Below, piece by piece: positions 33,544-46,814 of a DNA stretch of 64,000 nucleotides. Source of the DNA: Simmondsia chinensis (Eukaryota > Streptophyta > Magnoliopsida > Caryophyllales > Simmondsiaceae); the NCBI GenBank assembly GCA_018398585.1, contig JAGTTD010000011.1:33290164-33354163 (forward strand), given 5' to 3'. Each line of letters starts with the position of its first letter. Position 1 is the stretch's first letter. The translations under genes were made by a program, and so were the position numbers. The notes beneath the pieces were generated by a model. That model ran no database searches. It was not told the DNA's origin and worked only from the letters and a program-made list of their open reading frames with translations.

Positions 33544-34732
33544 GAACACTTCCTTTTACAAGTTATATCTCAAGTGCGTAAGATTATATGTTCTATGTCT
33601 ACGGTATATGCCCTTATCAAATACCATTTTACTTAAATGAGTAAACCAAGGTATTTGACTAAAACGTCAACGCTAACTACACGTCTCTAGGTTGATTTAT
33701 GTTTTTTTTTATAATTAGTAGAAAGTAAAAGACTATTTGACAAAGAATAGTTAGCTCTCTCACTAATAGAGAGTCCATATCCTCTTGACAAATAAAAGAA
33801 TTTTGGTGTTCTAATGTTGGTGAATTACAAGTTGATAAATGTGGGCTTGATGTGATTACTGGTATAATAATGGAATAAATCACTAATGAGCAATCATTAT
33901 GATGAACATCAATTTACGATCCAAAGTCATTGCATGACAACCAGGAAAGCCATTAATTTTCAGTTTCCAAGCTTCAAATTTAATCATGCAATAGATAGCT
34001 GGAGACCACCACACCTGAGGCTCCATCACTGAGGTTGCATTAACATAAGTCTAGAATGATGCTCATATAGCTATATCGAGGGTAAAAAGATACTCTTTTG
34101 AACACTAAAAAAGAATAAATATTGCAAGAAATGGTGCATGATAAAGAGAGGCAAACAAAAAGGTCACCTTTGGCATTAAACAATGATGGATTCTTCAAGA
34201 ATTGATGTCAGCCCAAGTTGGTGCCTTCCTACTAGGATTCCACTGTAGATTATTACCAATGATTCATTGTCCCTACTAGCCAGTAAAATTAACCTGCAAA
34301 ATTACCACCCCTGTCATTATTTTTCCCGTGCTTAGAGACCATATTTACCATAGATTAAACCATTTCAGATTGCCCATTGGAAGCCAACTGGCCTTGTAAT
34401 AACAAATTAACGCTTTTTCTCATAACTCGGTTTAGCAACATTGACCAAAATACATTACAATCTAATGTAGTACGAGAATAATGTATATTTTTTAAGATTT
34501 ATTATATTTAGAAAACTTCCATAGTTGGAGATTTTAAATATTTTAGGAAGTTTTCATATTTAAAAAAGTTTTCATATTTTGAGATTTTGAACAATTTAGC
34601 AAGTTTACATGTTTTATGAGATTTTGAATATTTAAACAAGTTTTAATATTCTAGATTATTTAGCTTTCTAATTTTTGCTCTAGTGCTTATGCTTTATGCT
34701 TTATGTTTATAGGCTGTTATGCTTTTATGCTT
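33544..34732. other. AT-rich intergenic stretch
   Basis: No gene seen. 34495-34660 contains several imperfect repeats of AAGTTTTCATATTTTGAGAT-like sequence. Confidence 0.45.
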
Positions 34733-34876
34733 CTCAGATTGAGGGTCCTCGAAAATAACCCCCCTTTAGGGTAGCAGCCTAAAAGGGTAAGCTGCGTACA
34801 TCCCTTCTCTCCACCCCCCAAAAAAAAGACCTCGCATATGCAGAAGCCCTCGAGGCACTAAATCGGTTGTTGTTGT
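34733..34876 (+). mobile_element. SINE copy, tail module with partial head
   Basis: It runs CTCAGATTGAGGGTCCTCG, then GGGTAAGCTGCGTACATCCC and a TTGTTGTTG tail. TTTTTGCTCT occurs upstream (about 34672) and downstream (about 34879), so the true 5' edge may lie about 50 bp further upstream. Confidence 0.75.
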
Positions 34877-34879
34877 AGT

Positions 34880-36234
34880 TTTTGCTCTGGAGATGCTTAT
34901 AAAAATTCATGTATATTCTCAATATTGAGAAGATACAAGATGCAGTGGAATTAAATAAAATTTTTTTAAGTTTAACCTCCCGTTATTATGATTCTCTCTA
35001 CTCCTTTGACCTCTCCCCTCCACGCCTTTCCTCTTCTCTCTTTTTCTTCTCCATTCCTCTTCCCTAGTCCTACATCAAAACCCTTTATAAATTAATTATC
35101 TGTTTGTCAAATTTTTAAACAAGGCCTTTTTTTAAGCAAGATAATCGTGTCTTTTCATGTCTCCGTTTCCCATATTGAGATTAGTAGTTCCATTAGCTCC
35201 CATTTCCCTTGTCTTACCATGTGCTACCTCCAATTTATCTCAAATACACTCATTCCTATGGTTATTCTCTCGTACAACACAAACAAAGTTCTATTGCTTA
35301 TATCTGCAGACTAGATCATGTTAAACACCTTAAGGCATGTAAAGAACTCATTTATCTTCAAAATGAAAACATTAGAACAAACATAAATAGTTAAACACCT
35401 TTTATCATAAATTTTGAAGTAATTACCCCTTGTTTTAAAACTAGGTAACGAGGGTAAACAACGAGTAAGAGTGAAGGAGATAAATCATCATCCTGTGTGG
35501 CAAAATTTTTGAATTTAAACCCCTGTTATTTCTCTATTCTTTACCCTCCAATTAGGGGGTAAAGGAAAGAGTAATGTTTTAAACAAATTTAAGTAATTTT
35601 ATTTTTATTTTAATTATAATTTTTCTTTACTTTTATACTTTTACTGTATCATCAAATAAGGGTAACTTATCTACCTTTTTTACCTTTATTGCTCTTTATT
35701 AAATATAATAATATTATTGTTAGGAAAAAATTGATATTACCAATAAGATTGTAAGTTTTTAAGACAATATTATAGTCCTCACTATTTATATATTCCATCC
35801 TTTTTAACCAATAGTAACTTTTATTCAAATAATAATAACTCCATTAAATAAATACTCAAGACTGTAGCGATCACGAGAGTGGTAGAAAAAATAATGGTAC
35901 GGAGGGGGACCCCGTTTCCCCATTCCCCACGCCCATCCGGCCTCCAATTAATTTTATCGCATATTAAAATTGTGACTTTAAGCTCCAATTATATGGCTCG
36001 GTTTTCTAGGACTGAAAACTACAGGGGGCCAAATGAAAGATATTTATGGGGTGGCATTTAAATTCCACTGGGACTTATTTATACGGTTTAAAACTTTTTT
36101 AAATTTATTTAAATTAGCTTTTTTTTTTTTTAAGTTGAGTTTTTTGTCTTTACAGCTTTGTTCAATTAAAATTGTTATCAAAATAAAAATTATTATGTTA
36201 AAGCAATAATAAAAAAATAACATATTTAGTATTT
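34880..36234. other. Intergenic stretch
   Basis: No gene seen. 35480-35700 is an AT-rich MITE-like repeat related to 23100-23347. Confidence 0.45.
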
Positions 36235-36405
36235 CAAGGGCTCTTGTTTAAGCAGAGTCTGGGGAAGGCTGATGTATGCAGCTTTCTCCCTTCAGAGTAT
36301 TACCTCTAAAGAGATCCTGTATTCGAATGCCCCAACCTGAGGGTAAGGACTTCCCAGAAGGTCTCTCATTCTGGTACTATTTTTGCCCAAGCACACTTAA
36401 CTTCA
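36235..36405 (-). mobile_element. 5S-headed SINE, diverged copy
   Basis: On the minus strand it reads GAAGTTAAGTGTGCTTGGGC, AGTACCAGAATGAGAGACC and AGAAAGCTGCATACATCAGC, followed by the degraded tail module. Confidence 0.78.
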
Positions 36406-37138
36406 AAAATTATTTACAAATAATGAAAGTCATAAAATTACTTTAAAAACTACAATCTTACTCTTAACAATAATATTATTAATCTATCATCTTTTTTGTT
36501 TAAAATAATTATTTATATTTTATTTTATAACAAAATTAATCATTTATATAATTATTTTATAACAAAATTAGCCAAATGGCATTGGGGGAGGAGGGATTTG
36601 CACTCATGACTAAGTTTTCGAACCCCCTTCTTCTGTCAGCTATTGATTTTAATTGGGATGAATTAGATTGTCTTTGAGAATTTTTGACTAAAAAAATATG
36701 AAAAACTATTTAAAAAAGAAAATAGACTAATTTTTATATAAATTTATAAAAAGAGAAACAAATTTAAACAAAACAAAAATAAAAGATGAATTTGAATAAA
36801 AGAAATGGGTAAACAAATCAATTCCAATAATAAAACGAATTTCAGAATTCTCTGTCTTTAAGTAAAGGAATGGCAAAGACGAAGGAGGGATATTTAATTT
36901 TACAGCTGGGCATTACCAGTCAGCAAAGAAAGCTAAAAGCAGATAAAGATGGAGGAAAGTCGTGCCATTTCTTAGGACCATTGGCCCCTGCTGTACCCTC
37001 TACTATAGCACCTCTACTTAGGGCTGATAAATGATTAGTACTGTATTGTGTTGTGCTTATGTCTATGTTACACAAGTTGTTTTAGAAATAGGTCCATCCG
37101 AACCCAACTTATTTATTAAACGAATGAAAAACTTTCAA
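36406..37138. other. AT-rich intergenic stretch
   Basis: No gene or bounded element seen. Confidence 0.5.
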
Positions 37139-37372
37139 CGATAACAATAACAATAACAACAGATCAGCATAAGCGGGGTCTGAGAGGGATGAATGTACGC
37201 AGCCTTAACCCTTCAGGGTGTAGCCCTGCCGAGAGGCTATTTTCGAAGACTCCCAACCTTCTAAGGTTGGCAACATGAGGACTTCCCCAGAGGTCACCCA
37301 TCCTGATACTACACTCGCCCAAACACACTTAACTTCGAAGTTCTAATGGGATCCGGTGCCTTAGTGCCTGGT
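37139..37372 (-). mobile_element. 5S-headed SINE with the most complete 5S rRNA head
   Basis: On the minus strand the head reads ACCAGGCACTAAGGCACCGG then ATCCCATTAGAACTTCG, matching 5S rRNA almost from its 5' end. It continues through all three internal promoter boxes to the 5S 3' end, then the Au-like module and a TTGTTATTGTTATTGTTAT tail. Confidence 0.88.
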
Positions 37373-37642
37373 AAAGACCCTTTCAAATATTAAACGAGTA
37401 ACCCGTAGGTTACCTATTTAATAATAGGTAACTTTTTCCCATTAAAAGTTAGTTTGTCAACTTACATACATGTTAATCATACACGTCATGGTTGATATTC
37501 GAAATAATTACATGACATATTTATAATTGTTAAAATAAATTATCAAATCAATATTACTAATACAATCTAAATTATTTTATGTGAGATATGCTACCGAAAA
37601 TATATTATTTATAATAGTATGTCATTCAAATACCTAATATAA

Positions 37643-38068
37643 GGCTTTGTTTGGTTGCTGAAAGAATTGAATATCTACAGAAAATCGTACTTTCCAGAAA
37701 TTCACTTCCCTTGTCAATTTTCCGGAAAGTAGCATAAAAATGTTTGGTTGCCCATATAGGAAATGGAACTTCCTAGGAATTCAATTCATGTGTTTTGTTT
37801 GGTTGACACAACACTTCTTATAAAATACAATTAAATTGAATATTACGCCCATGTCCAATCATCATTGATAGAAGGAGTAATAAGTAAACTTGTCATAATC
37901 ACAAATTCAAAGGAGTATAATTGTCATATAAATTAAAAGTCATAAAGAAAATAGAACTTATCTAAGGAAGGCTAGGTAAGTTACTTTCCCCATTTTGAAG
38001 CAATTGGATCTTACTTAGCAATTCTAATTTTCCACATCCTACTTACTTCCCGCATACCAAACATGACC
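37643..38068. mobile_element. Tourist-like (PIF/Harbinger) MITE
   Basis: The ends GGCTTTGTTTGGTTG and, inverse, GGTCATGTTTGGTATG form terminal inverted repeats flanked by the 3-bp duplication TAA (37640-37642 and 38069-38071). A further end-like segment, CTACTTCCCACATACCAAAC, lies just outside at about 38099, suggesting a second partial copy. Confidence 0.75.
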
Positions 38069-38130
38069 TAAAAACCACACTTCTCTCGTCTACTTCTCTC
38101 GCCTACTTCCCACATACCAAACGAAGCGTA

Positions 38131-39242
38131 AGTATATAAACGGGTCAAGTGTGCAGCAAATGAGTTAGATGAGTCAAACCCAGAATCAATCCAATTACCT
38201 AAACAGGTTAAACGGGCTAACCCAAATTCAACCCTGCTCTTAAACCCTAACTCGAATCCGCTATCTTCATGTCGTGTTCGTATTATGTTATCATGATGCA
38301 TCAGATTTTGCCAGTCCTACCTCCAATTCATAACATTAACAAAACACAAAATAAAAAAGTAAAGGTAATTTTTATTATCAAAATAAAAAATGTTATTGTT
38401 AGAAAAATTAAATGACTTATAAATAATACGAGTTACAAAAATATCTTGAAAACTACGATGTTGCTGTAACAATAACAATTTTGGCTTGATAATAGCATTA
38501 TCCAAAGTAAATTATACAATAGTATATTGAGCTTTCACGTACTAATTTTTATTATACTAGTTTTATGAAATAATTTTTCAGTCCAAAAATTACAATTACA
38601 TAATAAAATAGTCTAAATATTAATGTACAAGGGTATAAATAGGTCTCTAATCAAACTCTTCTTCATAGCAACATTGCTATTCATGTGTAGTAGGAGAGGA
38701 ATAGTAAAGGAAAATTTTTTTTTTTTTCGGAAGGAGAATAGTAAAGGAATGGTGGGGCTATCGATAAATAATGACATGTTTTACCTCTGTAGAGTACTAC
38801 ATTAAAGAAAGGCTATTTCCAAAAATGTTATCTAAGACAAAAAATATATACAAAATTGTATTAACAAGGTCAATATTAGGAACCCAACTTTAAAAAGATC
38901 TCAAAAACACCTCATTAATCCTTAGTCACTAACCATTCCCTTCTTTCTTCCAATCCAGATGTAAAAGTCTACATTAAAATTTATATGATAATTGTACTAC
39001 TGATTTGAGTAGAAGATTGAACTTGACACTTAAAAAGTAAGAGTTAGTAGTTCCTAAATTAATATAATTAGGATAGGATAATGTTATTAGCGGAAAAAAA
39101 AAATTATTCTCACCCTAATAATATGATTTGTATTGAATAATATTCACAAAATCTTTTAGTATTACTTAAATACTAAAAATTTTACACCCATAATAACATT
39201 ATTTGTATAATATACTTTGTTTTTTCCTTATTTAGGGTAAGG
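38131..39242. other. Intergenic stretch
   Basis: No gene seen. About 38140-38310 has GGGTCAA/AACCC-rich decayed repeat sequence. Confidence 0.45.
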
Positions 39243-39402
39243 AACATATGCAGTGTCTTAAGGGCTCCCGCGTACGCAGGATTTGGGGGGGCGCATGTAT
39301 GCAGCCTTTCTCCTTCAGGGTGTTAACCTAAAGAGAGACTATTTTTTAATGTCCCTAACCTGGGGGTAAGAACTTGTTAGAAAATAATCCATCCTTATTT
39401 CG
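39243..39402 (-). mobile_element. SINE copy, diverged
   Basis: The minus strand shows GGCTGCATACATGCGCC, TGCGTACGCGGGAGCC and the 5S-like GGATGGATTATTTTCTAACA. The 5' part of the 5S head is missing. Confidence 0.7.
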
Positions 39403-39859
39403 GGTATGTTGGACAAATAAATTTGAATAATGCAGAGACATTCAAAAAGAAAACAAGAGAGTTACCGGTTGTACGGGAGAAATGCCTTGATGGGCACTGC
39501 AACCAGTGCCAGCTGTACAGCAAACAAGGACCATTCCAGCTGGAAGGGCCCTGCCCATTTGGCTCTTTCCTATTAGCTTTTGCAGCACCACTCATCCTGC
39601 ACAAAACCACACCAGCTTTAGCCTCTTGCCAGCTAACCCTAATAAAAATATCTCTTAAGAACGGCTAGATTTTCAAATTTACCAAGGTTGAGGGGCATTG
39701 GCTCAAGAATAGAGATTACAAGAGATAAGAAAACCATATATACTACTTTATCTAACATTAATTAATTTTAATATAAAATTTTGCTCAGATTTTTATGTGC
39801 ACTTCGTATGTATTAGCTTTATACATTTGATCTCAAGTTGATGAAATGAAATTTATAAT

Positions 39860-40196
39860 CCTACAAGCCAGGTGAAGTGGAATGGCCCAGAAGTAACTTG
39901 ACCACTGGTTTGGAATTTGATATTCAGTCAATAGAGATGGCTATAAAAGAGTAATACAAAAAATATTAAAATTAAAGCAATTTTATAAATAACTGTAGCT
40001 AATATTTATTACAACTCATACCAATGCCCTAACAATAATATCTTTTACCCTAATAGACAATAGCTCAAGTCTTGAGATCCTACATGGCAGGTGACTTGGA
40101 ATGACCCAGAAGTGACGTGGACAATGTATTGGAATTCGAAATCGATTTTAAAAATGGGGGGCTTCTTACAGAAGCCAATACAGGTGGGCTATAAAA
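39860..40196 (+). promoter_or_regulatory. XTH promoter with a partial tandem duplication
   Basis: A functional-looking TATA box, TATAAAA (40190-40196), lies 98 bp before the ATG. The segment CTACAAGCCAGGTGAAGTGG..ATGGCTATAAAAGAG (39860-39950) resembles CTACATGGCAGGTGACTTGG..TGGGCTATAAAAGGG (40080-40199), giving a second TATA box at 39942-39948. The proximal copy has TGACGTGG (an ACGT-core, ABRE-like motif) where the distal copy has TAACTTGA. Confidence 0.65.
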
Positions 40197-40293
40197 GGGA
40201 TCCACTGCGCTGCTTGCTAGAACATAGTCATCCTCTTCTTCTCTCTTCTTCCCTTTCTTTTATCCACTGTTTCAAATTTCATATCAGAGAGCA

Positions 40294-43200
40294 ATGGCAA
40301 TTAGTGAGTGCAAGAGAATGTTGATGGTGGGCTTGTGTTTGGGAATGTTAATGATGGTTGTGGGAGTGGTTAGCTCATCCAAGTTCGATGAGCTCTTTCA
40401 ACCCAGCTGGGCTCTTGATCACTTCATCCATGAAGGAGAGTTTCTCAGGCTCAAGCTTGACAACTTCTCTGGTACAGAACTTTTCATTAACGAACTCTAA
40501 ATCTCCATTAAATTGTTCTTTGTTCTGCTAAACGAAATGATGCTTTCATTAACTATATTTATATTAAATTTATGCTGGATCGAGTTGAGGTACCAAAATA
40601 CAGGACTTGACGTGTAACCTCAAATGTTTTCTTACAAAGGGAAATGTCATTCATTTTCATTGAAAAAAAGCTGAATTGCCACTCATTCATACAATGGAAG
40701 TAATGGAAAAGCTTTTCCGTTAAAATGAGTAGAGAATAAATTTTAGATTTTCCGTATCCTAAGTCTATTTTCATCCCTACCATGACATCAATTTAGTTGA
40801 AAGTTTGATTGCTACTAGTTTCTTGGGCATGGATTTTAAGTAATCTAATAAAAGTGCGTAAATGGGTTCAAATCTACAGGAGCTGGGTTTCAATCAAAGA
40901 GCAAATACATGTATGGGAAAGTAAACATTCAAATCAAGCTAGTGGAGGGTGACTCTGCTGGCACAGTTACTGCTTTTTATGTAAGTTGTAAATTTTTACT
41001 AAATCAACTACTTCTCACCAACTCAAATAGCACCTCAGATTGTATGTTTATGCTTTGTTTAGCAATCAGGTACCGGAGAAAAAAGAGTGTAAAGAGAGAA
41101 GGAAGAGGTTATCATACTCTTATTTAGATATCTTTAATAAAGAAAAATAAGGATGAAGAGAAATAACTGAGTTCTTGCCATTTGACAATTGAGTAAATGA
41201 GTAAGAATAGAGCAAGTTGTAAGAGGTTATCATACTCTTATTTAGATATTTTTAATAAAGAAAAATAAGGATGAAGAGAAAGAACTAAGTTATTGTTATT
41301 TGACAATTAAGTAAATGAGTAAGAACCGAGCGAGTTGTACAAATCTTTAAAAGTTTTACCCCTTCTTCCTTAATTTTCTTTACCTCTCAAAAAAATTTGT
41401 CAAACTTGTACAAAGGTTTACCCCTCTTTACCCTGCCCAAAAACAGGAGGTTAATCCAAAATTATATCTTTCAGTACTCAGCCAAACAAGAAAGGCATCT
41501 TGCACAGTATCAGAAAACTGAACTAAAAAAAATCAAGGAAGACAATCAAAGTGGCCAAAGTCCATGCACAGCAATCTCGTGAATTTGCATAAATTTAGTC
41601 AGTTTTGAATTGATGATATGTCTACCCACTACTGGCTGAATCCATTTATGTCTCGTGTCAAATATATAATTATTGCCCCGTTCACTGATTTGACTCCTCT
41701 TGGAAATTATTAGTGTACGGAACCTGCAAAATATTAGTATTGATTTTGGGAGCTTCTACTCTAATGAAAATGACAAGACTGACCAATGTTTATCTTGTGT
41801 TTACGAATAATCTTACCTAAAGTGATGTTTTAATGGGTCTATTTTAGTGTAACAAAGTATCATTGGACTCGCCTATAATAGCTAAAGTTTTTGGGTTTTC
41901 TTGAAAATATATAAAAGCCTTGATTAAGAGATACTAAGTTAGAATTATAATAGCCCCCACTTATTATGCTTACACAATTTTGGGTTACCAATGCCAATAG
42001 GTAAATCTAATTTGTCCATTATCTCAAGTTAGTTATTATATTTTTAATTGTGTCTAATAAAAATTGATCTCGTGTACAATAGTTTAGGGAAAAATTGACA
42101 CAATATAAAAAGATGTAATTGACACGGTGGAAAAAAATATGACTTTGGTATAAATAACCTCATAATTTTGATTCGAGATATGTGATGGACATGTACATTA
42201 CATACATTTCAAGTTCAATGGACATGGGCATGAGGGAGTAGTTAATGCATAAAAACAATTCTTAAGCAACAACCTAACAACTTAAGCTTTTAAAATAGTA
42301 GCTTAACAATACAAGTTATGGTGGATGCAGATGTCATCAGAAGGTCCAAATCACAATGAATTTGATTTTGAGTTCCTGGGAAACACAACGGGTGAACCGT
42401 ACTTGGTGCAGACTAATGTATATGTGAACGGTGTGGGCAACAGAGAGCAGAGACTCAACTTGTGGTTTGACCCCACCAAAGACTTCCACTCATACTCCCT
42501 CCTCTGGAATCAGCATCAAGTAGTGTAAGTTCTCTCTTTCACAACCCCCTTTATATATACAGCAAAAGGGGTACTACGACCTTATGATAACTAAGTGATT
42601 GATAGTGATTGAGCATTAATTGAGGCGTTTCTAGGTATCTTTGTGCCTAGAAAGATGGTTGAACAACCATGTGTCCAACTAGCTAAATATCTTTGCACTT
42701 ATTTATAAGCAGTCTTGTGCTTAAGAAATAGCCAATCCAATAGTCTATATAATTGCTTGTGGGAGTGAAATAATTAAATATTATTCAATGGTCTAATTAT
42801 CTTCTCTAGCCTTTGTTATAGAATAGAAACCGGAATTCTAAGTGAAAAAAAACTTCTAAATAGATAATACTAAATTATTCATCTGATAATAATAAAGATA
42901 ATAAAAGTCAAATCCTAATTTAAAATAATCCTAACTAATAAATTAACAATAATTCAAATTTACAAAGACTCTTGACCTCTTTCAGTGATAAAAATCAAAA
43001 CAAATTAACAAAAAAAAAAAAGAAAATTTGAAATTAAACATTTGCAAGAAAAGAAAAGAAAAACAAAGTAACAAACAAGCATGTTTGTGCATAGAGCCAA
43101 ACATCATAAGCAAGGTGTGGGTCTGGAGGGTAGAATTATTGGTCTGAGAGGCCAATGAGCACTTTTGCGGATACTGTAAAGTTTCTGAGATGCCATTCTG

Positions 43201-44117
43201 TAGAGGATGTCTCAGTTACTCAAGTGGAATTTAGAATTTAGCTTTATTTTGTCTCACTAATACAATACAAATGTAACAGGACAAATACAGTAAAATGTGA
43301 ACCGAATCTCGTCTTATCTCACCGACATAAACAAAATTTTGTTAGTTATTGTGGCATGTGGATGTCCTCAATTAGAACCAATGTTAACAATGGTCCAAAT
43401 GCAGGCAAATCTAAATCTAAAATTGGGGTTCACACGAAAGACAAATATTTAATACTGTATTTTCATGATCAATTTTTATCACATAATTGAGCACCCAAAA
43501 TGCTTATATTTTGTAAGCTAATATTAGCTCCTATGTCAAATCTCACCTTTTATTTGTCCCTATATATAAGGTCAATTATCTTTACTTTTGAGTGAGGGAG
43601 TGATTACGTGAGTAGGGACATTTGGTCCTTCCAAGCCTTATACTAAGTTTACTTGGTTCATCCAATAACCCTCTTTGGGACGGACATATTATCCAGGTTC
43701 CTGGTGGATGAGACTCCTATAAGAGTGCACACCAACTTGGAGCACAAGGGCATACCCTTCCCCAAGGACCAAGCAATGGGCGTCTACAGCTCGATATGGA
43801 ATGCGGATGACTGGGCCACTCAAGGTGGTCGGATCAAGACAGATTGGTCCCATGCGCCCTTCATTGCTTCCTACACGGGTTTTGAAATTGATGCTTGTGA
43901 GTGCCCGGTGCCAACAACAGCAGCAGACAACATGCAGAGATGCAGTAGCAGTGGTGAGAAGAAGTATTGGTGGGATGAGCCCACTGTGTCTGAGCTTAGT
44001 CTCCACCAGAGCCACCAGCTCATGTGGGTTCGAGCTAAACACTTGGTGTATGACTATTGTACTGACAATGCTAGGTTTCCTGTGACTCCAACAGAGTGTG
44101 TGCATCACCGCCACTAG
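40294..44117 (+). CDS. XTH: Xyloglucan endotransglucosylase/hydrolase (XTH), four exons
   Basis: Exons 40294-40471, 40880-40980, 42331-42524 and 43697-44117 join in frame to 297 residues. All introns are GT..AG. The enzyme (GH16) cuts and religates xyloglucan in the cell wall, loosening or strengthening it during growth. Residues 1-28 are a signal peptide. [11 protein letters not shown] (101-111) is the catalytic motif, with E103 as nucleophile, D105, and E107 as acid/base; N111 followed by TT is the usual N-glycosylation site next to it. [18 protein letters not shown] and TDWSHAPF follow. The C-terminal XET domain has paired cysteines (DACE, MQRC, YDYC, PTEC). From remembered family features it is nearest to XTH6/XTH7-type sequences; that subgroup is less certain than the family. 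No lesion is visible. Confidence 0.95.
41100..41340. repeat. 118-bp tandem duplication in XTH intron 2
   Basis: AGAGGTTATCATACTCTTAT and the following sequence through ATGAGTAAGAA.AGAGC.AGTTGT occur twice back to back (from about 41104 and 41222) with few differences. Confidence 0.88.
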
Positions 44118-44992
44118 TATTGCTAGGTACTTGGGACACCTGATCAAATGTGTTTGATCATCTTGCATAAAAAGGAAAAGAATCGAATTTGAAGTCCCCA
44201 AGCCTATGAATAGTCTCCATGTTGGTTCACACTTTGGTCTATTTCTGCTTAATGTACAAAGTTTTTTCTATTCTTCTATGGTAATGCCACTATTGATCCC
44301 AGGAGCTCTTTGATCTTTCTTTTTATGCTCTCAAGTTTTGAAGTGTGTAACTGTCGTGAAGATTTCTCAGTCCATTTGGGGAAAGGACTAATGCAGGACT
44401 ACAATTAGTATTTTGACTAAATTAAAGCTCTATAATATATAATTCTAAATTCAAATTTCCTCAGTTTCCTCCTTACTATGAAAAATGGAAGTATTTTACC
44501 AAACAATAACTATAATAAAGCACACCGAATCTATAGTCAGCTATGTATCCTTTATCTCTTTTTCCTTTATCATAAGAAGGCCAAGTAAGCCAAATTTGTA
44601 GCACAAAAGCTTATCTACTACTGAGGTGGGCAAAAATCCTATGATTCTTTCTGATAAATCAGAAGATAAGGGCAGCTAACAATTGGTTTAAAACCTTATG
44701 AAAATTAAGGAAAAAACAGCACAATGATGAAGAAGCAACTTTGTCAAATTATTGAAGTACCCTGCAAGGAATCAAAGGCACTCAAGCATGTAAGGTTAAG
44801 GACCACCAGACTTGAGATATTTCAGGAAACACCCTAGCAGAATGGACAATATAGATTGGGTCTCAATTTGTCGTGGGAATGGAAAGTAGGAACCTCTTGT
44901 ATTATAGGACAAAGCGGTAGATGCATTGTGATAAAGATAAACAAACAAATGGCTATTGAATTGTACCTTGAACTCTCAGAAATTGCAGTACA

Positions 44993-45181
44993 AAGGATTA
45001 AAATGTTATAGATAGAGTAGAAAAAACATTAGCCCTTGTGCTAACAATGTCAGAACCCCCCCTTGGATTGCCCGACATTTAGATCACATTTAAAAGGTTA
45101 TGGATAGAGTAGAAAAACATTTGCCCTCATGCTAACAGTGTCAGAACCTCCGCCTGGATTAACCAACATCTAGATCGCATT
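44993..45181. repeat. Tandem duplication of about 95 bp
   Basis: TTAT.GATAGAGTAGAAAAA, GCTAACA.TGTCAGAACC and ACAT.TAGATC.CATT recur in order in two adjacent units. Confidence 0.82.
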
Positions 45182-45556
45182 AAGAGCATCTGTGGGTTAC
45201 AATCATGTCTAAAATTAGGGGACTAAATAATGGAACTTTTAGATAGAATTTTAATCCAATGTAATCATTCTGTAAAAATAAATTGCCTTACCTCCTTTAC
45301 AACAATTCAAGTCCCATGCCAATTCGATATAGCTTTGCTCTATCACCTGACCTGCTTGAATAGTTATAAACAGAATCAAAATACAGAATACATTGAGGCA
45401 TTTCAATATATGACACAAACATCTAGATAGTGCATAGTTTATCGATACATAAAACCCTTGTTTAAATTGTACCAAGGAACTAAATCAATAAAAGATGAAA
45501 TAGTCGTACCAATATGATCATGATCTGCGTACTTTTTATGCAGTATCAACAGGCAC

Positions 45557-45745
45557 TGCTGGCCCCTTTGAAAATGTTAAGGACTTCACATATGAGTCTA
45601 ATTGAATCTCACAATGGAGTTATGAAAAAGAAATGTGAGTATATAAGTCTAGTGGGCTACTCCACCTAATACCAATTGGTTTAAGGATGGAATCTCACTT
45701 GGGCTTATATATGGAACTTATATATAACAACTCCGTGAGGATGAA
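45557..45745 (+). repeat. R1 repeat copy (unclassified)
   Basis: It shares CATATGAGTCTAAT, GCTACTCCACCTAATACCAA and TTTAAGGATGGAATCTCACT with the copies at 24430-24585 and 48835-49030. Confidence 0.7.
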
Positions 45746-46814
45746 ATTTAATGGAAAAGAACATGCAAGTCACACAGATTATTTATACTCACCAGCCAAA
45801 TGGCATTATTAATAATAGGATATGATTTGACGAATTACATTTCAAACTCATGATGGTAAGACCCTACTGCTACTCAAAGTGGTTTTTAATCTCAATAATA
45901 AGGAAATACATCAAAATATGGCAGTGGAGAGGGGCCCCTCTTTCACAAGCAACGAAGCTCATTGAAAAATACGACTTTAATGGTCTGCTACAAAACAAAT
46001 TACCCTTTAGACCTTTCAGCCATCTTCAAGATAAACTAAGTACTACTAATCCAATAAATACACAGGACAAACTAGGCTCTACCTAAGCCAAAATTCCAGC
46101 TGTAAGAGACCAACTGTGAACCTAATGTTAGAGATAATAAGACAGATGTAGGACCCAAGCTGTAAAAATAGTGGCACCAAATAATGACCATTTGGTAAAA
46201 CTACTCCAAGTTCACCACATAGCATACTGAATTTCTTCCTTCCCTTTTTGTCTATGGAGATTAACCAGGGGGTGGGGAGCAATGGCTACTATGGTTAAAA
46301 TTAAGAATGAATCAAAATCATTCTCGGGTTTTCAATGAATGGCCCAAGCTTTTGTTAGCTAGTTTTTTTGACATAATATCAAAACATTGTTGACACAGAG
46401 AGAGTTGAAATCAAAATAGTCTCCATACATTAATATAAAGACAAGATATGAGAGGGACATTGCAATATCCACAATTAAATCTCAATCCGAATTCATCGGA
46501 TATCCATCCAACCTAATCTATTTATAATGGATTTGGATGTGAAAAATGGGTTTTAAATGAATTTGGATTTGGAGGTTGATAAATAGGTTTTGGATCGGGT
46601 TGGATTTGGATGACATCGAATCCAACCCAGACCAGACCCAAATCCGACCCGAAATTATATTTAGTGTGTAAGGATTATTGGTTAAGACTTTTTTTAATAA
46701 TTGTCTAATATTATGTTACTTTAATTATATATATTAAATGGAAAAAAAAGAAAAAAGATGTAATGATTAATCCAAATATTGACTTTTAAGGTACAATTAT
46801 TAATATAAAAAAAG

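Larger units (their letters stand above)
44118..46814. other. Intergenic; no protein gene recognised
   Basis: This holds a roughly 95-bp tandem duplication (about 44993-45181) and an R1 repeat copy (about 45557-45745). Both strands have only short unremarkable frames. Confidence 0.55.

Noticed and set aside
39423..39668. 81-codon plus-strand frame with several cysteines
   Set aside because: No known domain, no nearby promoter or splice support, and an equally open antisense frame.
43689..44201. 170-codon minus-strand frame over XTH exon 4
   Set aside because: It is antisense to a clearly coding exon, with no independent support.
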